This document shows, piece by piece, positions 26,325 to 35,100 of a DNA stretch of 64,000 nt (position 1 is the first letter of the stretch; the number at the start of each line of letters is the position of its first letter). Source of the stretch: Brevundimonas naejangsanensis DSM 23858 (lineage in GTDB: Bacteria; Pseudomonadota; Alphaproteobacteria; Caulobacterales; Caulobacteraceae); contig NZ_ATXN01000002.1 in NCBI RefSeq assembly GCF_000421705.1, positions 806,001 to 870,000 of the forward strand. Reading direction: 5' to 3'. The position numbers and the translations under genes were made by a program. The notes beneath the pieces are model-generated. The model saw only the letters and a list, made by a program, of their open reading frames with translations, had not been told where the DNA came from and did not search any database.

Positions 26325-27215
26325 ATGCTGGCCGAGTATGAAATCTTCGTCCGGGCGCTGGAGGAAGGCAGCCTGTCCGCCGCTGCGCGGCGGCTGGACC
26401 TTTCGCCCGCCGTGGCCTCGCGAAGGCTGGCGCGGCTGGAGGACCGGCTGGGCGTGCGGCTGATCGAGCGCACCTCGCGCCGTCTGGCCCCGACGGAGGC
26501 CGGGCGGCTGGTCTATGACCGCGCGGCGCAGCTGCTGGAAGGGGTCGAGGATCTGGAGGCCGTGGTGTCGCGCCGCACGACGCAGGCGCGCGGCCTGCTA
26601 CGCGTCTCGGCGCCGACCTCGTTCGGGCGGCGACGGCTGGCGCCGCTGCTGCAGCCGTTTCTGGAGGCGCAGCCGCGCCTGACGCTGGAACTGAGTCTGA
26701 CCGACGCCTTCGTCGACCTGATGGCCGAGGACGTGGACGTGGCGGTGCGGATCGGCGGCTATGAGGCGGACAACCCGCTGATGCACCGACTGGCGCCGAA
26801 CCGGCGCGTGCTGTGCGCCTCGCCCGCCTATCTGGCCGAGCACGGCGCGCCCGAGAGCCTGGAAGACCTGCGCCGTCACGCCCAACTGGCCGCCGAAAAT
26901 CAATCGACCTGGCGGCTGGAGGGTCCGGAAGGCCCCGTCGTCTTCCGCGCCCGCAGCCGGGTGCGGACCAACTCAAGCGAAGTGGCGCGCGAACTGGCTC
27001 TGGCGGGCGTCGGCGTCGCCCTGCGCTCGACGTGGGACATCGGCGACGAACTGCGCGACGGGCGACTGAAGGTGGTGCTGCCGCAGTATGCGGGATCGTC
27101 GGACGTAGCCATCTTCGCCCTGACGGCCGGGCGGGCGCGGGCTGAAACCCGCGTCCGCGCCTTCATCGACTTCCTGTCCGGTCTCTATGGCGAGACGCCG
27201 GAGTGGGATCGCTGA
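26325..27215 (+). CDS. LysR family transcriptional regulator
   Basis: This 296-residue regulator has an N-terminal winged helix-turn-helix (residues 1-60: LEEGSLSAAARRLDLSPAVASRRLARLEDRLG) and a periplasmic-binding-like effector domain (about 90-290). The YLAEHGAPESLEDLRRH and VRIGG segments are typical of the group with AaeR/DsdC-like sequences. It is divergent from glcB and ends next to the convergent peptidase gene. It probably controls glcB, itself, or both. Effector unknown. Confidence 0.9.
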   Translation: MLAEYEIFVRALEEGSLSAAARRLDLSPAVASRRLARLEDRLGVRLIERTSRRLAPTEAGRLVYDRAAQLLEGVEDLEAVVSRRTTQARGLLRVSAPTSFGRRRLAPLLQPFLEAQPRLTLELSLTDAFVDLMAEDVDVAVRIGGYEADNPLMHRLAPNRRVLCASPAYLAEHGAPESLEDLRRHAQLAAENQSTWRLEGPEGPVVFRARSRVRTNSSEVARELALAGVGVALRSTWDIGDELRDGRLKVVLPQYAGSSDVAIFALTAGRARAETRVRAFIDFLSGLYGETPEWDR

Positions 27216-29681
27216 TCACTCCTGTCCGGTCGTCGCCGCCGGCTTCATCCAGCGATCCAGCCAGGCGCCCATCTCATACAGGGTATGACCGACGGACTCC
27301 CGCGCGCGGTAGCCATGCGCCTCCAGCGGCAGAACGACGTAGCGCGCCGTGGCGCCATTGCCTTTCAGCGCCGCATAGAAGCGTTCGGTCTGCACCGGGA
27401 AGGTGCCCGAATTGTCATCCTCTTCGCCGTGGATCAGCAGGATCGGCTCGTTGATCTTGTTGGCGTAGGTGAAGGGCGACATGGCGTTGTAGGTGTCGGT
27501 CGCCTCCCAATAGGACCGCTGTTCCGCCTGGAAGCCGAACGGCGTCAGCGTTCGGTTATAGGCGCCCGAGCGGGCGATGCCGGTCTTGAACAGGTCGGTG
27601 TGCGCCAGCAGGTTGGCCGTCATGAACGCGCCGTAGGAGTGGCCGCCGACGGCGATACGGTCGCGATCCGCCACGCCCAGAGCCACCACGGCGTCGACCG
27701 CCGCCTTGGCGCTGGCGGACAGTTGCTCGATGTAGGTGTCGTTCGGCTCGGCCCCGTCGCGGCCGATGATCGGCATCGTCGGGTTGTCCAGGATGGCGTA
27801 GCCTTGCGTCAGCAGGAACAGGTGGCTGGAGCCGCCCGGCCGCACGAAGCGGTTGTCGGTGTCGACGACCTGACCGGCAACGGCGGCGTCGGTGAACTCG
27901 GCCGGATAGGCCCACATCAACAGCGGCAGCGGGCCGTCGCGGTCCTTGTCGTAACCGGCGGGCAGATACAGCGTCCCCGACAGTTCGACCCCGTCGTCGC
28001 GGGTGTAGGTGATCAGCTCGCGGCTGACCCCGGCCAGTTGCGGCGCCGGGTCCGGGAAGTGCGTCAGTTGGGTGACGCCCCCGTCCAGATCGCGCACGCG
28101 CAGGTTGGCCGGGTCGGTGCGGCTTTCGCGATAGGTGACCAGCTTGCGGCCGTTCTCGTCCAGCACGCCGACGACGGTTTCGTATTCGCCCTGGGACGAG
28201 CGCCACAGACGTTCGGACGCGCCGGTCTTGAGATCCATCAGGTCGAGGAAGGGATATTGCCCCTCGCGCGTCGCCCCGCCGCCCTCCACGAAGACCTTGG
28301 AGCCGTCGGCGTTGAAGCGCATGACCGAGCGGCCGCGCGCGTTCGGCTCGGTCATCACCGAGCCCGGATCATTGTAGCGGTCCTGATAGTTGCGATCGAC
28401 CAGGACGCGGCCCGCGCCGGGATTGGATGGATCGACCAGGGTGCGGGTCTCATGCCGAGTGTTGAACCAGCGGCTGTTGACGATGGCCACGTCGTCGCGG
28501 CCCCAGATGGTCCCGGCGTAGCGTTCCTTGAGGTCAAGCAGCACCTGCGGCCGGTCGTTGAACGGCGCGCGCAGCATGAAGACGCGGTCACGCACCTCGG
28601 CGGCGTTGCGCGGATCGCCGCCGTCCTGAGCCTCGGTCCAGACCAGGGTGGCGTCGGCGTCCGCGCGCCACTGCACCGAGCGCGGCCCCGGCGCCACGGC
28701 GTCGAACGGCGTCGGCACATTATCCCGCAGCGGCAGGTCGGCGACGCGGTGCGCCTCGCGGCCGTTCAGGTCGGTGACGATGACGTCGGACGGAAACAGG
28801 CTGGCCGGCACGACATAGGAATAAGGCTTCTTCACCCGCGTCTGCAGGATGTAGCGGCCGTCCGGCGAGGTCGACAGACCCAGGATGACGCCCGGCTGCC
28901 CCACAGTGCGAGCGCGGCCGTTCAGCGACACCGCCGTCGGCTGGCTGGTGAAGTAATAGTCGAACAGGGCCTCGTCGCCCGCATTGGACAACAGGTCCTG
29001 ATAGGTGCGCACGGGAGCGGCGCGGCCGCCCGTCTCGGTGATGATCGGACCCTCGGGCGGATGATCCACGTTCGGGGCTACGCCCCGCCCGGCCGGAACC
29101 GCCAGAACCAGCAGGCCAGAGGAATCCGGCAGCCAGGAGAAGCCCGAACCCGAGGCAGCGTTGACCATCGGCCCGTTCAGCTTGCGCGCCTTGGCCTGAG
29201 CGACATCGGCGACCCACAGCTCCAGCCCGTTCGGGACATTGACCAGGAAGGCGACCGTCCTGCCGTCCGGCGCCCAGCTGGTGTTCGTCAGGCGCGCATT
29301 GACGGGCAGGCCCGTGACCGGCCGCGCGGCGCCGCCGTCGATCGACTGGAAGCTGAGCCCGGTCAGCCAGGAGACGCGGCTGTTGGCCGGGCCGTTGTTG
29401 CGCGGGTTGATGCGGTATCCGGCCAAGCGAAGCATCGGCTCGGACAATTCGGCGATGCTGGGCAGGTTGGAGCGGTCGGTCAGCAGCAGGGTCTTGCGAT
29501 CCGGGCTGACACTGACGCCGGGGTTAGGCTTGGCGTCGAGGATTTGTGCGATCGGCGCGGGCGGCTGCTGATAGGTCGCCGCCGCCTCCTGGGCGACCGC
29601 TGCGACCGGCAGCGTCAGGGCCGGAACGGCCGCAGCCAGAACCAGAGCGGGCAATGCGGCCCGCATCAGTCGATTGCGCAT
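27216..29681 (-). CDS. S9D-type prolyl oligopeptidase family, glutamyl endopeptidase-like
   Basis: This 821-residue secreted serine peptidase has a signal peptide (AALPALVLAAAVPALTLPVAAVAQ). A beta-propeller precedes the hydrolase domain. The Ser is at 682 in GGHSYGAFM, an Asp near 755 in HGEEDDNSGTF, and His789 in LEAHGYRARES. The run ARSGAYNRTLTPFGFQ around residue 705 is close to plant chloroplast glutamyl peptidase as I recall it, pointing to subfamily S9D, which prefers cleavage after Glu. It is a single gene with a promoter region of about 165 bases shared with the rightward CoA-transferase. Substrate preference is inferred. Confidence 0.87.
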   Translation of the reverse strand: MRNRLMRAALPALVLAAAVPALTLPVAAVAQEAAATYQQPPAPIAQILDAKPNPGVSVSPDRKTLLLTDRSNLPSIAELSEPMLRLAGYRINPRNNGPANSRVSWLTGLSFQSIDGGAARPVTGLPVNARLTNTSWAPDGRTVAFLVNVPNGLELWVADVAQAKARKLNGPMVNAASGSGFSWLPDSSGLLVLAVPAGRGVAPNVDHPPEGPIITETGGRAAPVRTYQDLLSNAGDEALFDYYFTSQPTAVSLNGRARTVGQPGVILGLSTSPDGRYILQTRVKKPYSYVVPASLFPSDVIVTDLNGREAHRVADLPLRDNVPTPFDAVAPGPRSVQWRADADATLVWTEAQDGGDPRNAAEVRDRVFMLRAPFNDRPQVLLDLKERYAGTIWGRDDVAIVNSRWFNTRHETRTLVDPSNPGAGRVLVDRNYQDRYNDPGSVMTEPNARGRSVMRFNADGSKVFVEGGGATREGQYPFLDLMDLKTGASERLWRSSQGEYETVVGVLDENGRKLVTYRESRTDPANLRVRDLDGGVTQLTHFPDPAPQLAGVSRELITYTRDDGVELSGTLYLPAGYDKDRDGPLPLLMWAYPAEFTDAAVAGQVVDTDNRFVRPGGSSHLFLLTQGYAILDNPTMPIIGRDGAEPNDTYIEQLSASAKAAVDAVVALGVADRDRIAVGGHSYGAFMTANLLAHTDLFKTGIARSGAYNRTLTPFGFQAEQRSYWEATDTYNAMSPFTYANKINEPILLIHGEEDDNSGTFPVQTERFYAALKGNGATARYVVLPLEAHGYRARESVGHTLYEMGAWLDRWMKPAATTGQE

Positions 29682-29848
29682 GGAGTTTCCCCACTGAGAT
29701 TAAGTCTTCTGTGAGCCTAGGTGTGTCGCCCCCGGGCCGCGCGGTCAACCGCCGAGCCTTTCGACGCATGGCGCTTGCCCCCTTCTCTCGCCCGCTTTAA
29801 GGACGGAGAAGACCGCGATATTCATCAGACGGTGAAAAAGGGAGTCCG

Positions 29849-30550
29849 ATGGGCAAGATTTACGCTGACGTGAAGTCCGCGCTGGAGGGGCTGACATTCG
29901 ACGGCATGACCGTCATGTCCGGCGGCTTCGGCCTGTGCGGCATTCCCGAGAACCTGATCGCGGGTCTACGCGACACGGGGGTCAAGGGCCTGACCGTCAT
30001 CTCCAACAATGCGGGCGTGGACGGCTTCGGTCTGGGCCAGTTGCTGGAGACGCGCCAGATCGCGAAGATGATCTCGTCCTACGTCGGCGAGAACAAGGAG
30101 TTCGAGCGCCAGTATCTGGCCGGCGAGCTGCAACTGGAGTTCAACCCGCAGGGTACCCTGGCCGAGCGCATCCGCGCGGGCGGCGCAGGCATCCCCGCCT
30201 TCTTCACCGCCACCGGCGTCGGCACCCTGGTCGCCGAAGGCAAGGAAGTGCGCGAGTTCGACGGCCGCAAATACGTCATGGAGACGGGGCTGGTCGCCGA
30301 CCTGTCCATCATCAAGGCGTGGAAGGCCGATGAGCGCGGCAACCTCGTCTTCCGCAAGACGGCCCGCAACTTCAATCCGATGATGGCGACAGCGGGCAAG
30401 GTGACGCTGGTCGAGGTGGAAGAGATCGTCCCCGTCGGCTCGCTGGACCCCGACCACATCCATACGCCGGGCGTCTATGTCGACCGCCTGATCCAGACCG
30501 TTTCCGAAAAGCGCATCGAACAGCGCACCGTCCGTCAGAAGGGAGCGTAA
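29849..30550 (+). CDS. 3-oxoacid CoA-transferase subunit A
   Basis: This 233-residue alpha subunit of a family I CoA-transferase activates 3-oxoacids such as acetoacetate with succinyl-Co[14 protein letters not shown] (residues 31-43) is the family signature, and [16 protein letters not shown], then a long helix, follow. It ends two bases before subunit B. The sequence is closer to succinyl-CoA:3-ketoacid (scoA) than to acetate-specific AtoD, but the acid cannot be fixed by eye. AAAGGGAG precedes the ATG as a ribosome site. Confidence 0.92.
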   Translation: MGKIYADVKSALEGLTFDGMTVMSGGFGLCGIPENLIAGLRDTGVKGLTVISNNAGVDGFGLGQLLETRQIAKMISSYVGENKEFERQYLAGELQLEFNPQGTLAERIRAGGAGIPAFFTATGVGTLVAEGKEVREFDGRKYVMETGLVADLSIIKAWKADERGNLVFRKTARNFNPMMATAGKVTLVEVEEIVPVGSLDPDHIHTPGVYVDRLIQTVSEKRIEQRTVRQKGA

Positions 30551-30552
30551 TC

Positions 30553-31203
30553 ATGGCCCGTACTCGCGAACAACTGGCTGAACGCGCCGCGAAAGAGCTT
30601 CAGGACGGCTTCTATGTGAACCTGGGCATCGGCATCCCGACGCTGGTCGCCAACTATATCCCGCAGGGCATGACCGTCACGCTGCAGAGCGAGAACGGCA
30701 TGCTGGGCATGGGCCCCTTCCCCTATGAGGGCGAGGAAGACCCCGACCTGATCAACGCCGGCAAGCAGACGATCACTGAAATCCCCGAGAGCAGCTATTT
30801 CAGCTCCTCGGACAGCTTCGCCATGATCCGCGGCGGCCACATCAACCTGTCGATCCTGGGCGCTATGGAAGTGGCCCAGAACGGCGACATCGCCAACTGG
30901 ATGATCCCCGGCAAGCTGGTGAAGGGCATGGGCGGCGCCATGGACCTGGTCGCGGGCGTCAAGCGCGTGGTCGTGGTCATGGATCACGCCAACAAGCACG
31001 GTCAGTCCAAGGTGCTGAAGGAATGCACCCTGCCCCTGACCGGCGCGGGCGTAGTCAGCCGCATCATCACCGATCTGGCGGTGTTCGACGTCAAGCCGGA
31101 CGGTTCGGGTCTGGAACTGATCGAACTGGCCGACGGCGTCACGCTGGACGAGGTCGCGGCCAAGACCGAGGCCGACTACACGGTGGCGCCGGGCGTGGGC
31201 TGA
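30553..31203 (+). CDS. 3-oxoacid CoA-transferase subunit B
   Basis: This 216-residue beta subunit carries the catalytic Glu in the SENGMLGMGP motif (about residues 51-60), which forms the glutamyl-CoA intermediate. LGIGIPTLVANY is the other typical segment. It starts 2 bases after subunit A with the same strand and reading gap, so the pair forms one operon. It completes ketone-body or beta-ketoacid breakdown with the thiolase encoded at 47858. A 15-bp hairpin terminator follows. Confidence 0.93.
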   Translation: MARTREQLAERAAKELQDGFYVNLGIGIPTLVANYIPQGMTVTLQSENGMLGMGPFPYEGEEDPDLINAGKQTITEIPESSYFSSSDSFAMIRGGHINLSILGAMEVAQNGDIANWMIPGKLVKGMGGAMDLVAGVKRVVVVMDHANKHGQSKVLKECTLPLTGAGVVSRIITDLAVFDVKPDGSGLELIELADGVTLDEVAAKTEADYTVAPGVG

Positions 31204-31230
31204 ACCGCCCTCTTCCGCTTCTGAAAACAG

Positions 31231-31264
31231 AAAACCCCGGCGACCTCGCGGTCGCCGGGGTTTT
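31231..31264. terminator. Bidirectional terminator between scoB-like gene and lipoprotein gene
   Basis: A perfect 15-bp stem (AAAACCCCGGCGACC and its complement) has a TCGC loop on plus, GCGA on minus. Runs of four A and four T lie at its ends, so it can stop transcription of the CoA-transferase operon and of the facing mla operon. Confidence 0.88.
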
Positions 31265-31274
31265 CCATGTCTTC

Positions 31275-31295
31275 CTTCTCCCTGAAGGGGAGAAG
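31275..31295. repeat. Short copy of the CTTCTCCC/GGGAGAAG hairpin repeat
   Basis: CTTCTCCC and GGGAGAAG are 8-bp arms around TGAAG. It matches the arm of the large palindrome at 3920-4064 and lies just after the terminator, 5 bases before the lipoprotein gene's stop. Confidence 0.5.
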
Positions 31296-31299
31296 AGAT

Positions 31300-31932
31300 T
31301 TAATCCCGCGTCGCCTGGAAGCCCTGCTGGTCGGTCCACAGGACGATCTGGCGGCTGGCCTCGGCCGTGGCGCGGTCGAAGGCGGCGACGATGGCCGACT
31401 GGCGGTTGGCGCCCGCGCTCTCGCTGACCGAGAGGCGATCCTCGGCCAAGATGGAGCGGTCCCCCGGCCGAACCAGACGCAGCAGCACGACGATGTTCGC
31501 ATCCGGCACGGCGCCCGGCGCGGCGTAGGCCGCCTCGAAGCGGCGCACGTCGACGCTGAGCAACAGGCCGTTGCGGGCCATTGGACCGCTGCTCAGGACC
31601 GTGCAGGCGCCGCCGTCGGCAAAGGCGTTGCGCAGAGCTTCTTCGAACAGGGTCTCGGCCGGAGACACCCAGCGCGCGCCCTTGATGTAGGCGGCTTCGG
31701 TTCCGGTTACGGCCAACATACGGTCACCGCGCGCGGCCTCAGGAAACTCGACCCGACGCATGGCGACATGAACGTCAGGGCAGGCCGAGGTCGCTCCGGT
31801 CCCGGCGTAGGCGGATGCGCCGCCAAAGCGATACAACTGAACAGGATCCGGCGTGGCCAGCACAGCACAGCCGGACAAGGCCGCTGCAAACCCAGCGCAG
31901 GCGGCGACGGTCATCCATCGGTTGCGGATCAT
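31300..31932 (-). CDS. ABC-type transport auxiliary lipoprotein (PqiC/MlaA-partner type)
   Basis: This 210-residue lipoprotein has a lipobox (FAAALSGC near residue 23) and a C-terminal domain of the ABC-transport auxiliary family (PF03886-like: LLLSVDVRRFEAAYAA, then VLLRLVR and ILAEDRLSVSE). Such lipoproteins work with MCE proteins in lipid transport across the periplasm. The start overlaps the MCE gene's stop by four bases (ATGA), so it belongs to the mlaEFD operon. The exact partner is inferred from operon structure. Confidence 0.85.
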   Translation of the reverse strand: MIRNRWMTVAACAGFAAALSGCAVLATPDPVQLYRFGGASAYAGTGATSACPDVHVAMRRVEFPEAARGDRMLAVTGTEAAYIKGARWVSPAETLFEEALRNAFADGGACTVLSSGPMARNGLLLSVDVRRFEAAYAAPGAVPDANIVVLLRLVRPGDRSILAEDRLSVSESAGANRQSAIVAAFDRATAEASRQIVLWTDQQGFQATRD

Positions 31933-32867
31933 GGCTGCACCTCGATTTCCTTGGACGGCGCCTTGGCGAAGAAGTCGCGCGGACTGTCGCGCACATTGTC
32001 GATCAGCGACTGCAGCGAGCGCGTCGCCTGATCCAGCTGGCGGATGGTGTCGTTCAACTGCGGCACTGTCTGTGTACCGAAATCGCCCAGAGGCCCTTCG
32101 AGACCGGACGCCGAACGATTGATCGAGGCGATGGCGGCCTGAGCTTCCTGCGTCGCCTTGTTGATATTGGCGATAGCCTGCCTGCCGTCGGTATCGACCA
32201 TCTGGCGCGCACTGACGCCCAGGGCCTGGTATTCGCCGACTGCGGCGTTGGCCTTGGCGATCGTCTCTTCCAGCTGCTGGAACATGCCCTTGCGGGCTTC
32301 CAGCTCGGCGGTCAGGGCCTCGACGTTTTTCACACTGGACGAGAAGCTGCGGATATTGTCGTCCGACATGACCCGATTGATGCGGTTCAGGGCGTCGACC
32401 GTCTGCGCCAGCACCGTTCCCGAGCCGCTGAGCAATTCAGCCAGTGGACTGGGCTGGCTCTGGATCACCGGGACGACATTGTCGGGATACTGGTCCTTCA
32501 GAAGCGGGCTGGACGCCTCGCCCGCCGTGATCTGGATGTAGTTCAGGCCCGTGATGCCCTGCGGCTCCAACTGGGCGCGCGAGGTGACGCGCACCGGGGT
32601 CGTCCCGTTCAGACGCACCCGGGCGATGACCTGATCGCCCTTTTTGGGGTCCAGGTTCAGGTTCGTCACTTCACCGACGCGGATGCCGTTGAAGTGGACC
32701 TCGCCGCCTTCCGACAGGCCGCGCACGGGACCGTAGAAGATGATGTCATAGACATCGTAGTCCTTGTTGAACTGCAACCGCGCCAGCCAGATCGTGAACA
32801 CGGCCAGCGCCACCAGAAGGGCGACGGTGGCGATGCCGACGGCGGCGTAATGAGCGTCTCTTTCCAT
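31929..32867 (-). CDS. mlaD: MCE family lipid-transport substrate-binding protein
   Basis: This 312-residue protein is anchored by one N-terminal helix (TVALLVALAVFTIWLARL, residues 14-31). The MCE domain follows (about 38-120: FYGPVRGLSEGGEVHFNGIRVGEV), then a long helical and coiled-coil-like C-terminal part of about 170 residues. MCE proteins form hexameric tunnels that move lipids between membranes. Here the C-terminal helical tail is longer than in the short MlaD of E. coli. It sits between the ATPase gene (15 bases upstream) and the lipoprotein gene (overlap). The gene name is by operon analogy. Confidence 0.88.
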   Translation of the reverse strand: MERDAHYAAVGIATVALLVALAVFTIWLARLQFNKDYDVYDIIFYGPVRGLSEGGEVHFNGIRVGEVTNLNLDPKKGDQVIARVRLNGTTPVRVTSRAQLEPQGITGLNYIQITAGEASSPLLKDQYPDNVVPVIQSQPSPLAELLSGSGTVLAQTVDALNRINRVMSDDNIRSFSSSVKNVEALTAELEARKGMFQQLEETIAKANAAVGEYQALGVSARQMVDTDGRQAIANINKATQEAQAAIASINRSASGLEGPLGDFGTQTVPQLNDTIRQLDQATRSLQSLIDNVRDSPRDFFAKAPSKEIEVQP

Positions 32868-32882
32868 CGTTTCGCGCCCTCC

Positions 32883-33677
32883 TCAGGCCGCGGTCTTGTG
32901 GGCGGCGCGTCCGCGCGGCCCCAGGAAGTATTCCTTGATCCAAGGGTGGTCAGAGCGTTCCAGCTCAGCGACCGGCGCCTTGGCCACAACATGTTTATCC
33001 GCCAGCACCGCCACCTGGTCGCAGATGGCGTACAGGCTATCGAGATCGTGGGTGATCATGAAGACGGTCAGCCCCAGATCATCCGACAGCTGACGGATCA
33101 GGTCGTCGAACGCCGCCGCCCCGATGGGATCCAGCCCCGCTGTCGGCTCGTCCAGAAAGACCAGCTCGGGGTCCAGCGCCAGCGCCCGCGCCAGGCCGAC
33201 GCGCTTGCGCATCCCGCCCGACAGTTCCGCCGGTTTCAGGTAGAGCGCCTCGGGCTTGAGCCCCACCATGGCGACCTTCATCTCGGCCAGTTCACGGATC
33301 GTGTTCTTCGGCAGATGGGTATGTTCGACCAGCGGCGATGCCACATTGTCGAGCACCGACAGGGAGGAGAACAGCGCCCCCTGCTGGAACAGCACGCCGG
33401 TGCGGCGCTCGACGGCGGCGGCCTCTTCCTTGGTCATGGCGCTGCGGTCCTCGCCGAACAGACGCACTTCCCCGCCCTCAGGCTCTTTCAGGCCGATGAT
33501 GGAGTTCAACAGCACCGTCTTGCCCGTGCCGGACCCGCCGACGACGCCCAGCACTTCGCCGCGCATCACGTCCAGATCCAGGTCCTGGTGGATAACCCGC
33601 TCGCCGAACTGGCTGAGCAGGCCCCGCACCTGAATGACGGCCTCGCGGTCGTCCGGTTTGCGCGTCTCGCCCGTCAT
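32883..33677 (-). CDS. mlaF: Lipid-transport ABC ATPase
   Basis: This 264-residue ATPase has Walker A GGSGTGKTVLL, Q-loop FQQGALFSSL, signature ELSGGMRKRVGLARAL, Walker B LVFLDEPTAGLDP and H-loop ITHDLDS. The MlaF-type ending, a short tail after KEYFLGPRGR, also fits. It powers the MlaE permease. ATG 33677 was chosen because it overlaps the mlaE stop by four bases and precedes normal domain start. A longer frame to 33812 overlaps mlaE fully and is not credible. Confidence 0.93.
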   Translation of the reverse strand: MTGETRKPDDREAVIQVRGLLSQFGERVIHQDLDLDVMRGEVLGVVGGSGTGKTVLLNSIIGLKEPEGGEVRLFGEDRSAMTKEEAAAVERRTGVLFQQGALFSSLSVLDNVASPLVEHTHLPKNTIRELAEMKVAMVGLKPEALYLKPAELSGGMRKRVGLARALALDPELVFLDEPTAGLDPIGAAAFDDLIRQLSDDLGLTVFMITHDLDSLYAICDQVAVLADKHVVAKAPVAELERSDHPWIKEYFLGPRGRAAHKTAA

Positions 33678-34792
33678 ATTTTCAGCTCGATGAAGATCAG
33701 GGCGAAGACGGCGTCCAGCAGGATGATGGCGAAGATGGCCTGCACCACGGCCGCCGTGACCCGGCGCCCCAGGCTTTCGACATCGCCCGCCACCGACATG
33801 CCCTGTCGGCAACCGATGGCCGCGACGACGAGGGCGAAGACCGGCGCCTTGATCAGACCCACCATCATGTGGGTCGGCATATAGCCGTCCTCGACCAACC
33901 GCTGGAAAAAGAAGGCCGGGCCGAGGTTCAGCTGGCTCCAGGACACCAGCACCCCGCCCAGGAGCCCGCCCACCATCGCCAGGAAGGTGAGCAGGGGCAG
34001 CATCACCAGCAGGGCCGCCAGACGCGGAATGACCAGGGCCTGAAAGGGATCGACCCCCATGACCCGCATGGCGTCCACCTCCTGCGTCATGCGCATGGAG
34101 CCGATTTCGGCGGCGAAGGACGAGGCCGAGCGGCCCGCCAGCAGCACCGCCGTGATCACCACAGCGAACTCGCGGAAGACGGCGACGCCGATCAACTGCA
34201 CCGAGAAGACCCCGGCGCCGAACTGGGTCAGCAGGTCCACGCCGATGAAGGCCACCACAGCGCCGATGAAGAAGTTGGTCACCACCACGATGGGAATGGC
34301 GTCCAGGCCCGTGCGCTCCGCCTGACTGAACCAGGCGGCCCAGCGGATGCTGCCGGGGTGCTTCAGCGTCGTGATGACGGCGGCCATCAAGCGGCCCAGA
34401 AAGGCCAGCGACAGCATGGCTTCAGCGCCGAAATCATAGACCCCGCGACCGACCTTGGCGAAGCCGCGCGTCATCGGCGCGGATCGGCGCGGCGGCTCCG
34501 TCGTCATACAGTCCAGCTTGGCCACCATACGGTACAGCCGCCCCGCCTCGGGCCGGGCAGACCAGGCGGATTCGGGAATGGGGCTGCTCATCGCCTGGGC
34601 CACCGCCAAAGCGCCCGCCGTATCGAAACGGCCCAGATCGTCCAGATCCAGCGCCGTAACCGATCGCCCGTCCAGTTCGGACTTCAGCCGGTCGCCCAGA
34701 CGCCCGACAGACACCGTCGACCAGTCGCCGGCCAACCGCAGGCGCGCCTGTCCGTCCTGATGATCGTCAATCTGGAAATCCGCCCGATTCAT
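33674..34792 (-). CDS. mlaE: Fused STAS-MlaE lipid-transport permease
   Basis: This 372-residue protein joins an N-terminal STAS-like domain (about 1-95, with LDLDDLGRFDTAGALAV) to a MlaE/YrbE permease domain of about five helices (from 125 on). MFR-type segments IPIVVVTNFFIGAVVAF, GVAVFREFAVVITAVLLAGRSA and EVDAMRVMGVDPFQALVIPR are hallmarks. In E. coli the STAS function is a separate protein, MlaB; here it is fused. It is first in the leftward mlaE-mlaF-mlaD-lipoprotein operon, whose members overlap or lie within 15 bases. Direction of lipid flow is unresolved. Confidence 0.92.
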   Translation of the reverse strand: MNRADFQIDDHQDGQARLRLAGDWSTVSVGRLGDRLKSELDGRSVTALDLDDLGRFDTAGALAVAQAMSSPIPESAWSARPEAGRLYRMVAKLDCMTTEPPRRSAPMTRGFAKVGRGVYDFGAEAMLSLAFLGRLMAAVITTLKHPGSIRWAAWFSQAERTGLDAIPIVVVTNFFIGAVVAFIGVDLLTQFGAGVFSVQLIGVAVFREFAVVITAVLLAGRSASSFAAEIGSMRMTQEVDAMRVMGVDPFQALVIPRLAALLVMLPLLTFLAMVGGLLGGVLVSWSQLNLGPAFFFQRLVEDGYMPTHMMVGLIKAPVFALVVAAIGCRQGMSVAGDVESLGRRVTAAVVQAIFAIILLDAVFALIFIELKI

Positions 34793-34989
34793 GAGCTCGA
34801 CACTGACACAGGCCCGTCCGCGCGCCTACGCGGCTTAAAGCTATGCTTTTCACCGGACGTCAACGACTGATGACAACTCTTGATCTCTTCCGGCCTTGCT
34901 GAGCGCAAGCCAAGCCCTCCCGTCACGGCGCAGCTTTGTGAACGTCGTGGGAGGATTTTTGTTCAGAGGCGTCGAAAAGCAAAGGCCTA

Positions 34990-35100
34990 GACCATTATCG
35001 GTTCGGATTGAATCAATCCGAACTCAGATCAATGGTCCAGATCAATCACTCGAGCGAATATCTGGGTTCACATGCGATCGCATGTGAACCGATTTCGCTC
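34990..35100. repeat. Two tandem composite hairpins after flgL
   Basis: Most of the 307-base gap between mlaE and flgL is plain, but this part holds two nested palindromes. First: GACCATT/AATGGTC (34990-34996, 35031-35037) outside a 10-bp TTCGGATTGA/TCAATCCGAA hairpin (35002-35022). Second: GAGCGAA/TTCGCTC (35052-35058, 35094-35100) outside a perfect 26-base palindrome (35065-35090, centre GCGATCGC). The second ends at the flgL stop codon. It may end flgKL transcription or be a non-coding repeat element. Confidence 0.7.

Noticed and set aside
27285..29714. Open frame opposite the S9D peptidase
   Set aside because: Antisense image with biased composition; the peptidase has signal peptide and triad.
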